Position numbers and translations under genes: made by a program
Part shown: piece after piece, positions 45,135 to 51,107 of the stretch
Layout of the letters: every line of letters begins with the position of its first letter
Numbering within the stretch: position 1 is the stretch's first letter
DNA from: Marinobacter sp. SS5-14b
GTDB taxonomy: Bacteria; Pseudomonadota; Gammaproteobacteria; Pseudomonadales; Oleiphilaceae
Length of the DNA stretch: 64,000 nt
Assembly: GCF_030541005.1 (NCBI RefSeq)
Contig: NZ_JASSVM010000002.1
Span: 124,001 to 188,000, forward strand
Direction: 5' to 3'
The notes under the pieces: model-generated
Database searches by the model: none
What the model saw: only the letters and a program-made list of their open reading frames with translations
Told to the model about the DNA's origin: nothing

Positions 45135-46757
45135 ATGAACTTCTGCCATGCAATCGTCCAGGCCGCCCAGCAGAATCCACACCGGATGGCTCTGAGCATT
45201 CCCCAAGCGGACAGCAACTACCAGACCAGCGATGACGTCACCTATTCTCAGTTGCTGGACCGTGCTGCCACCATACAATCCGGTCTGGCCCGACAAGGGC
45301 TTACCCGTGGCGACAAGGTGCTGGTGCTCGCCACCCCCGGCATCGCACTCTATGCCCTGGTGATTGCCCTGCTCGGCGCCGGGATGGTGCCGGTGCTGAT
45401 TGACCGGGGCATGAGCCGCGCCCGCCTGATGGCGGCACTGAAGGCCAGTGATGCCAAAGCCGCCGTGGGCGAACGTAACATTCTACGGCTATGGTGGCTG
45501 TTCCCGCCTCTGTGGCGCTTGCCCCGTCTCGCCCTGGACCGCAAAGCCCCCGGTGTACAGGTTCTCCCGATTCCGGAATCCGCCAGTGGCCCGGCCTTCC
45601 AGTGCCTTGCTGTGGCACCGGATCACCACGGTCTGATCACCTTTACGTCCGGCAGTACCGGCTTGCCCAAGGGCGCTGACCGCACCCACAACAGCCTGAT
45701 TGAACAACATCGCGCCATTCGCGCTCACTGGCCAGATCAGCAGGACGACCTCGACTCCCCCTGCTTTCCCGTGCTGGTCCTGCACAATCTGTGTTGCGGC
45801 ATATCCACCCTGATGCCGGCTACCAACCTGGCACACCCAGGCCAGGCGAACGCTGAGCGCATTCTTGAGCAACTTCAGCAAAACCCGGTCACTCGCATCG
45901 CCTGTGCACCCGCCTACCTGGCCCGGCTCATCCGCGCCGGACAGGCATCCGACACGACACTGCCCGGAATCCGGTCGGTGGTTGTTGGCGGCTCTACCAT
46001 AAGCGAAGAGCTGGCACAGAGCTGCCAAAGCCTTTTCCCGAATGCCCACGTACGAATTGTTTACGGTTCAACCGAGGCAGAGCCCATCGCCGATATAGAT
46101 CTGCCGGAGCTGCTGCAGGACGGTCAACAAGGCGAGGGCCACCTGGTTGGAAAACCTGCAGACATGGTGGAGCTGCGCATCATTTCCCCGAACCAACCCA
46201 CGGAAGATGCCACTCAGATCGACAACGACACCCCGCGGCCGGGCCGCATAGGCGAAATTCTGGTGTCCGGTCCCCACGTGCTGCAGGGCTATGTGGACAA
46301 TCCCGACGCGAACCGGGAAAACAAGATTCCCCGGGAGCATGGTGGCGTGTGGCATCGCACCGGAGACGCTGGCTATCTGGACGAACACGGCCGTATCTGG
46401 CTGGTCGGGCGGATGAAAGACGCGCTTCATTCAGGCGAGCACACCCGCTACCCCTACCCAACTGAAAAAGCTCTGGACCGCTTGCCCGGTGTTGTTCGCA
46501 GTGCCCTGCTACCGCCGCTGAAACAAGGCAAGACAGACAGCATTCTGGTGGTGGAGGGGCGACCTGAAATCCGAGCCCTCCGCGACACGCTTAATCAAAA
46601 CGGCTTTCAGACGACCCGAATCTACCGGGTGAAGGCCATGCCGGTAGACGGCCGACACAACAGCAAGATCGACCGCCAGGCCCTGATCACCATGATTCGT
46701 AAAAAACGCCTGAAACCATACCTCGACCTGGCTGAAGGGGGCCTGGAAGATGCCTGA
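45135..46757 (+). CDS. OleC-like adenylate-forming enzyme (AMP-binding)
   Basis: A 540-residue ANL-superfamily enzyme. The P-loop is ITFTSGSTGLPKGAD, the A5 motif IVYGSTEAEPI, the A7 motif WHRTGDAGYLDEHGRIWLVGR, and the C-terminal hinge and lysine region includes GRHNSKIDRQ. The pattern around FPVLVLHNLCCGIST resembles OleC beta-lactone synthetases and long-chain acyl ligases. No oleA, oleB or oleD is in this window, so an olefin route is not supported. It starts one base after the upstream stop codon and overlaps the CDP-alcohol phosphatidyltransferase gene by eight bases. Confidence 0.75.
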   Translation: MNFCHAIVQAAQQNPHRMALSIPQADSNYQTSDDVTYSQLLDRAATIQSGLARQGLTRGDKVLVLATPGIALYALVIALLGAGMVPVLIDRGMSRARLMAALKASDAKAAVGERNILRLWWLFPPLWRLPRLALDRKAPGVQVLPIPESASGPAFQCLAVAPDHHGLITFTSGSTGLPKGADRTHNSLIEQHRAIRAHWPDQQDDLDSPCFPVLVLHNLCCGISTLMPATNLAHPGQANAERILEQLQQNPVTRIACAPAYLARLIRAGQASDTTLPGIRSVVVGGSTISEELAQSCQSLFPNAHVRIVYGSTEAEPIADIDLPELLQDGQQGEGHLVGKPADMVELRIISPNQPTEDATQIDNDTPRPGRIGEILVSGPHVLQGYVDNPDANRENKIPREHGGVWHRTGDAGYLDEHGRIWLVGRMKDALHSGEHTRYPYPTEKALDRLPGVVRSALLPPLKQGKTDSILVVEGRPEIRALRDTLNQNGFQTTRIYRVKAMPVDGRHNSKIDRQALITMIRKKRLKPYLDLAEGGLEDA

Positions 46758-47382
46758 CACAGCCACCCATTCCCGCTATCTGATCCGCCTGAACCGGGTC
46801 GATTTAATCACCCTGTCCGGTGTTTGCAGCTCACTGATAGCCGGAGCCCTGGCGCTGAGCGGTAGCCTCTATCTGGCCACTGCGCTGCTTTATCTGGCCA
46901 TGCTGGCAGATGCCCTGGACGGCATCCTGGCCCGTAAATTGGGACTGGAACGAGCTTTTGGCCGCTACCTGGACGGCTTTATGGATGTGCTGATCTACCT
47001 GGTCGTCCCCTCGTTGATTTTTTATCTGAGCGGGTTCTCAGGTGCCTGGGCAATATGCCTGATGTTGATGATGGGCTGTGGCTGCATCCGCCTTGCGGTG
47101 TTTAACGACACCGGCAACATTCAGGAAGACAGTGGCCTGGCCTACCTGGGTATGCCGGTCTTCTGGAGCTTGTTCATCCTGGCCGGTTACCTGCTGCTGG
47201 CGCGGTTTGTTCCGGAGGCTTGGCTCAAACCAGCTCTGGCCCTGACCCTGTTAAGCTTCAGCCACGCCATGATCCAGCGGCGGCGCTTTTTCAAGTTCAG
47301 CCGCCTGAGCACCATCCTTGCTCTCACCCTCGGCGGCGCAGGCCTGTTTGTGACTCTTCACCTGACCGTTGGAGCGCCATAG
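46750..47382 (+). CDS. CDP-alcohol phosphatidyltransferase
   Basis: A 210-residue membrane protein with about six helices and a complete CDP-alcohol motif D-x2-DG-x2-AR-x8-G-x3-D-x3-D, seen as DALDGILARKLG followed by GRYLDGFMD. Such enzymes swap CMP for an alcohol on a CDP-activated lipid to make phospholipid head groups. It is not adjacent to the usual pgsA or pssA context. It is followed by a CDP-archaeol-synthase-like gene that could supply its CDP-lipid substrate. Confidence 0.85.
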   Translation: MPDTATHSRYLIRLNRVDLITLSGVCSSLIAGALALSGSLYLATALLYLAMLADALDGILARKLGLERAFGRYLDGFMDVLIYLVVPSLIFYLSGFSGAWAICLMLMMGCGCIRLAVFNDTGNIQEDSGLAYLGMPVFWSLFILAGYLLLARFVPEAWLKPALALTLLSFSHAMIQRRRFFKFSRLSTILALTLGGAGLFVTLHLTVGAP

Positions 47383-47383
47383 C

Positions 47384-47917
47384 GTGGACACCCTTCTCAC
47401 AGCCCTGTACCTACAGATTCCCGTGGTGATCGGCGGCGTACTACATATGCTCGCGGTGACTCGTAACTGGCTACCAGCCTTGCGCCGCCCCCTGCACACA
47501 CGACTGTTCGGTGCCAACAAAACCTGGCGTGGTATCGTGCTGGTACCGTTGTTGACCACCTTCGGAGCTCTGTGCCTGTGGCCAACGGAGTGGCTACTGG
47601 GGGACAACCGGGTCTTTGGAAATGATTTACTGCTGGCGGGCTGGGTAGCGGGCTGGGGTTATGTACTGGCCGAATTGCCCAACTCCTTTCTCAAGCGACG
47701 CCTGGGCATCGCCGCCGGAGAAACGCCCGCGCGGCACAGGCAGCTGTTCACCTTTCTGGATCAGTTCGACTCCGGCGCCGGCGTTGCCATTGCCTATATG
47801 CTCTATCCGGGCTTTGACTGGGAAGTGGGACTGCTTTACGCACTGACTTTTCCGCTGACCGCTCTGGGCGTAAAGCGATGGCTGTTTTCTATGAAACTGA
47901 AAAAACTGCCGACGTGA
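47384..47917 (+). CDS. CDP-archaeol synthase-like protein (CarS/DUF46 family)
   Basis: A 177-residue membrane protein with about five helices. The motifs FGANKTWRG, ELPNSFLKRRLGI and FLDQFDSGAG match the CarS/DUF46 family, which in archaea uses CTP to form CDP-archaeol; bacterial members exist but are little studied. GTG 47384 has GGAG nine bases upstream; a TTG at 47369 is an alternative. It is the last gene of the operon. Placed beside the CDP-alcohol phosphatidyltransferase it completes a two-step CDP-lipid route. Confidence 0.8.
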   Translation: MDTLLTALYLQIPVVIGGVLHMLAVTRNWLPALRRPLHTRLFGANKTWRGIVLVPLLTTFGALCLWPTEWLLGDNRVFGNDLLLAGWVAGWGYVLAELPNSFLKRRLGIAAGETPARHRQLFTFLDQFDSGAGVAIAYMLYPGFDWEVGLLYALTFPLTALGVKRWLFSMKLKKLPT

Positions 47918-47962
47918 ACCCGGAAAGCCGTCTTCTGATTCCGTTGGTTTTAAACCCTGAAG

Positions 47963-47973
47963 GGATTTCTAAA
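47963..47973 (+). repeat. Left copy of an 11-bp inverted repeat flanking the AT-rich cassette
   Basis: GGATTTCTAAA here is matched by its reverse complement at 49737-49747 on the other side of the three-gene AT-rich cassette. The left copy overlaps the 3' end of the signal-peptidase-like gene. Confidence 0.4.
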
Positions 47974-48463
47974 GATTTCCACTAACTTTGTTCACGATGG
48001 AAGCCCGTGGAATCATACCGAGCTCAAATCGGCTGTCATTTGCCTTTAATGTGTTATCGCCGAGTAGAAAATATTCTTCCTCACCGGTTTGATAAACATC
48101 ATTTCCGGATTTTTTATTTCTTTTAACAGCAGATGCCGGCCAATAATATATTCCAGCCTGAGCCAGGCGACTTGGCAGTTCTACCTTCACATTGTTGATG
48201 TAAATACCGTCCTTCTCTAGCCTTATATTTTCGTTAGGGAGACCAACAATTCTGAACACCATCAAATTGAATTCGTGAGGATTTTTTACCGCAACGACAT
48301 CCCAGCGTTCAGGTTCATAGCTGAACAAGGAAAAAAAACCGATTTCAACTTTCTCTCCGGCCTTTAGGGTGGGTTCCATAGCTACGCCCGTTTGAGTGAA
48401 CTCCCGCCCGAATGCAGACGTACTGAATAGTGCGATGATCATCAAAATAAACGTCGTCTTCAT
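47969..48463 (-). CDS. Signal-peptidase-I-like (S26 fold) exported protein lacking catalytic residues
   Basis: A 164-residue protein with an N-terminal signal peptide (FILMIIALFSTSAFG). The S26 motifs are visible but altered: the catalytic box reads VAMEPTLKAGE with Ala in place of Ser, the Lys box reads MVFRIVGLPNENI with Phe in place of Lys, and LLGDNTLKANDSRFELGMIP preserves the GDN...DSR box. It is therefore probably inactive as a peptidase, perhaps a binding protein. ATG 48463 overlaps the upstream stop (TAATG) and has AAGGG at good spacing. The region is AT-rich, unlike its neighbours. Confidence 0.75.
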   Translation of the reverse strand: MKTTFILMIIALFSTSAFGREFTQTGVAMEPTLKAGEKVEIGFFSLFSYEPERWDVVAVKNPHEFNLMVFRIVGLPNENIRLEKDGIYINNVKVELPSRLAQAGIYYWPASAVKRNKKSGNDVYQTGEEEYFLLGDNTLKANDSRFELGMIPRASIVNKVSGNL

Positions 48464-49422
48464 TACCATTCCCTTGTTCGAAGGACATCGCCAGAGTAGT
48501 TTTTTCCCGGTACCCGCATTCCCTTTTCAAAAAGTATGCCCAACCTCACAGGATCTTTAACTCTTGCACAAATCCTTTTGAATCTATAATCTTTATTACG
48601 CTTAAAATAATCAACACATCGTGAATAAACATCCATATTATTTGTCATTTGCATGACTTGCAGCATGATATCCCTGGCATCTTTACTACAGCTATTGAAC
48701 AGAAGGTTTACAATTTTTTCGCTCTGACTCTGAACGTCGATTTTTCCTGAATTTATATGTTTTACAATTGCTCTGACCTTAGCCGGAGACAATGTGGTGA
48801 AAAAATCTGAATCACTGACCTCTGACGAGATTATTCTTTTAAATTCACGATTGGTTCCGAGATACTCGCCTACAACTGAAAAAATCGAAGCAATAAAGGC
48901 CAAATCAATTGTTAGATTAGCAGCGTACGCATAGGTTTGAGCAAAAACTCCATGCATTTTAATGTTTGACAAATTTACTGAATACGACCCAAGAATACCA
49001 AAAGTTATACCATCTATTACCGCTTGAACAAGGAATAAAAGCATCCCATAGAATGTTATTTCCCCAAACCCTAAAACCGGCGATACTTTTGAGAGAACAG
49101 TACCAACGTGAGCAAATACAAAAATAAATAGCGCATTAAATGCGAGCACCCCCCATACCGAATACGCCTCATAGTAATACTCCTTTTGGGGCGAGTAATC
49201 ATCGGTTAAGATCCTAAATTTACTGAAGTAGGTATAGTAATAGGCGACTAGCACCAGAATAAGAAATCCGCTAGTTAAAACTGAAAAATACAAACAAACA
49301 GGCATTAAAAAAATACTGAAACCTAACAGCGAAGCCAATGATACAAAAAGGAACAAGGAAAAATGCTCTTTATAAGCACGCTTTAACCGCGCCCGATACT
49401 TTCCAAGGCTAATCATTCTCAT
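48463..49422 (-). CDS. Uncharacterised membrane protein
   Basis: About 319 residues with five or six predicted membrane helices in the first 215 residues (for example FLFVSLASLLGFSIFLMPV, WGVLAFNALFIFVFAHVG). A basic, Lys/Arg-rich cytoplasmic domain of about 100 residues follows (from KRIISSEVSDSDFF to the C-terminus). No family was recognised. ATG 49422 (or 49416) is preferred because the longer frame runs back into the preceding gene. It lies between a zinc-ribbon membrane protein and the S26-like protein, apparently as one unit. Confidence 0.55.
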   Translation of the reverse strand: MRMISLGKYRARLKRAYKEHFSLFLFVSLASLLGFSIFLMPVCLYFSVLTSGFLILVLVAYYYTYFSKFRILTDDYSPQKEYYYEAYSVWGVLAFNALFIFVFAHVGTVLSKVSPVLGFGEITFYGMLLFLVQAVIDGITFGILGSYSVNLSNIKMHGVFAQTYAYAANLTIDLAFIASIFSVVGEYLGTNREFKRIISSEVSDSDFFTTLSPAKVRAIVKHINSGKIDVQSQSEKIVNLLFNSCSKDARDIMLQVMQMTNNMDVYSRCVDYFKRNKDYRFKRICARVKDPVRLGILFEKGMRVPGKNYSGDVLRTREW

Positions 49423-49424
49423 TC

Positions 49425-49733
49425 TTAAATTATGAATAAGCCAGTAATGGCGATGGCAGGAAAAACAACAATAAATACAAACATGCCCAGGCAGCCAGAA
49501 GGCTTCTGGCTGGATTGCACTTCTCGCCACTTACCATGGCAAGATTTACAGTAAAAACTTCTTGCCCCTCTTTCCCAAGCCGATATTGTGCGGCGACTGT
49601 GCTTTACTTGAACTCCACACCCGGAACATGCATACGGATCGCCTGCATTTGGCTTGGTAGATTTAGAGGCATTTCCTTTTACAAAGGCATAGACAATAAC
49701 AGCAATTACAACAAGAAAAATTAACCCTTCCAT
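49425..49733 (-). CDS. Small membrane protein with zinc ribbon
   Basis: A 102-residue protein. It has an N-terminal membrane helix (GLIFLVVIAVIVYAF), then a zinc-ribbon-like pair of CxxC knuckles (ACSGCG and YCKSCH) separated by 25 residues, and a C-terminal membrane helix (MFVFIVVFPAIAITGLFI). The first gene of the AT-rich three-gene unit; it is two bases upstream of the next start. Function unknown. Confidence 0.55.
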   Translation of the reverse strand: MEGLIFLVVIAVIVYAFVKGNASKSTKPNAGDPYACSGCGVQVKHSRRTISAWERGARSFYCKSCHGKWREVQSSQKPSGCLGMFVFIVVFPAIAITGLFII

Positions 49734-49736
49734 TCT

Positions 49737-49747
49737 TTTAGAAATCC
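49737..49747 (-). repeat. Right copy of the 11-bp inverted repeat flanking the AT-rich cassette
   Basis: TTTAGAAATCC is the exact reverse complement of the copy at 47963-47973. No target duplication or recombinase gene accompanies the pair, so mobility is not shown. Confidence 0.35.
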
Positions 49748-49966
49748 TCTAAATGTTTTTCTTATTTGTCTAACTCTGCATTATTCTACAACGATAACCC
49801 AGGCGGCATTGCCACTAACCTTATAATTTAACCCCACTCCAACCACTTCACGCGGTTTATAATAAATACCAGGTTGAGCATATCCGCAGTGTCATCTCAT
49901 TGAGGTGTAACGCCATCGCGTCTTGTAGCGCTTCGAACCATATCAGATAGTTACCTACTGTGCCTC

Positions 49967-50016
49967 GCCTCTGGCCGGAATTTTGCGAACGGGTTCGTAT
50001 AACTCCGGCCAGAGGC
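49967..50016. repeat. 13-bp perfect inverted repeat downstream of nrdB
   Basis: GCCTCTGGCCGGA (49967-49979) and TCCGGCCAGAGGC (50004-50016) form a stem around a 24-base loop that itself holds GAAC-GG-GTTC. It lies directly after the nrdB stop codon. No T tract follows, so it may be a transcript-end stabiliser rather than a classical terminator. Confidence 0.6.
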
Positions 50017-50020
50017 TACA

Positions 50021-51079
50021 TCACCACTCTAACTGAGCCCCTGTCTGGTATTCGATCACCCGGGTTTCAAAGAAGTTTTTCTCTTTGCGCATGGTGGCCT
50101 GCTCGTCCAGCCAAGGCGAGACGTTTTTGGCCCCGGGGAAGGGCTCTTCCAGGCCCACGGTTCTGGCCCGGCGGTTGGCCACAAAGCGGAACTGCTCGAT
50201 GTGGTATTCCGCCGAGTAGCCCAGGATGGGGTCGCGCAGGATGTAGTTGGCATATGCGGTTTCGGCCGCTTCGCACTCATCCCACATTTCCCGTACGGCC
50301 TGGGGATCAAAGGTGATGTTTTCTTCTTCCAGGATCTGGTTGACCACTTTCAGGCCGAAGGAGAAGTGCATGGCTTCGTCCCGCAGAATGTACTGAAACT
50401 GCTCACCAGTGCCGCGCATCAGGCCCCGGCGCTGCAGGGCGAAGATCGGGCTGAAGCCGTTGTAGAACCAGCAGCCTTCGAACACGGCGGCGAAGAACAG
50501 GTAAGACATGATGAATTCCTGCAGGTCGTCTTTGTTGCGCAGGTTCATGTCTGAGCGCATGGCGGCGTCCAGCCGTCGGTTGGCCAGCTGGATTTTTGCG
50601 TTGATCTGCGGCACCACGCGGTAGCGGTTGTAGATTTCGCTCTGGTCTAGGTTGAGGGTTTCGATGCAGTGCTGGTAGGTCCAGGTGTGCAGGGCTTCTT
50701 CGTACACCTGGCGGGCCTGGTAGATTTGCAGCTCGGGCGCGCTCATTTTCTCCATCACCGCCAGGCCGATGTTGCGCATCGCCAGGATGTCGGAGGTGGT
50801 GAGGTAGGCCAGTACGTTTTCATACACGTGCTTTTCCGCCGGGTTCAGGCGGTGATGGTAGTCGTGGACGTCCTGCGCCATGTTGACGTCCAGCGGGGTC
50901 CAGTGGTTTTTGTTGGCGTTCATGAAGTATTCCCAGGCCCAGGGGTACTTGAACGGCGCCAACTGGTTGATGTCGGTGTTGCCGTTTATCACGCGCTTGT
51001 CGTCTACGTTCACCGGCGCCGGTCCGGCGCTGGCCGTCGGCTTGTGTTCGGTTTTCGGTTCGTCGTCCCAATCCAGCAT
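50021..51079 (-). CDS. nrdB: Ribonucleoside-diphosphate reductase, beta subunit (class Ia)
   Basis: A 352-residue ferritin-like diiron protein. The EALHTWTY segment provides the ExxH ligand pair and the radical Tyr four residues after the His, as in E. coli NrdB. EAMHFSF supplies the second ExxH pair. It generates the tyrosyl radical used by NrdA. It follows nrdA by 28 bases in the same transcript and so should share its B12 riboswitch and NrdR control. Confidence 0.95.
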   Translation of the reverse strand: MLDWDDEPKTEHKPTASAGPAPVNVDDKRVINGNTDINQLAPFKYPWAWEYFMNANKNHWTPLDVNMAQDVHDYHHRLNPAEKHVYENVLAYLTTSDILAMRNIGLAVMEKMSAPELQIYQARQVYEEALHTWTYQHCIETLNLDQSEIYNRYRVVPQINAKIQLANRRLDAAMRSDMNLRNKDDLQEFIMSYLFFAAVFEGCWFYNGFSPIFALQRRGLMRGTGEQFQYILRDEAMHFSFGLKVVNQILEEENITFDPQAVREMWDECEAAETAYANYILRDPILGYSAEYHIEQFRFVANRRARTVGLEEPFPGAKNVSPWLDEQATMRKEKNFFETRVIEYQTGAQLEW

Positions 51080-51107
51080 GGTTAGGCCTCCAAAGTTAAG
51101 TAAGTGA

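Noticed and set aside
45135..46757. OleC as evidence for an olefin (OleABCD) pathway
   Set aside because: No OleA thiolase, OleB hydrolase or OleD reductase is adjacent; the resemblance is only to the enzyme class.
33117..47917. A complete archaeal ether-lipid pathway
   Set aside because: Glycerol-1-phosphate dehydrogenase, GGGP synthase and a dedicated polyprenyl synthase are missing from the window.
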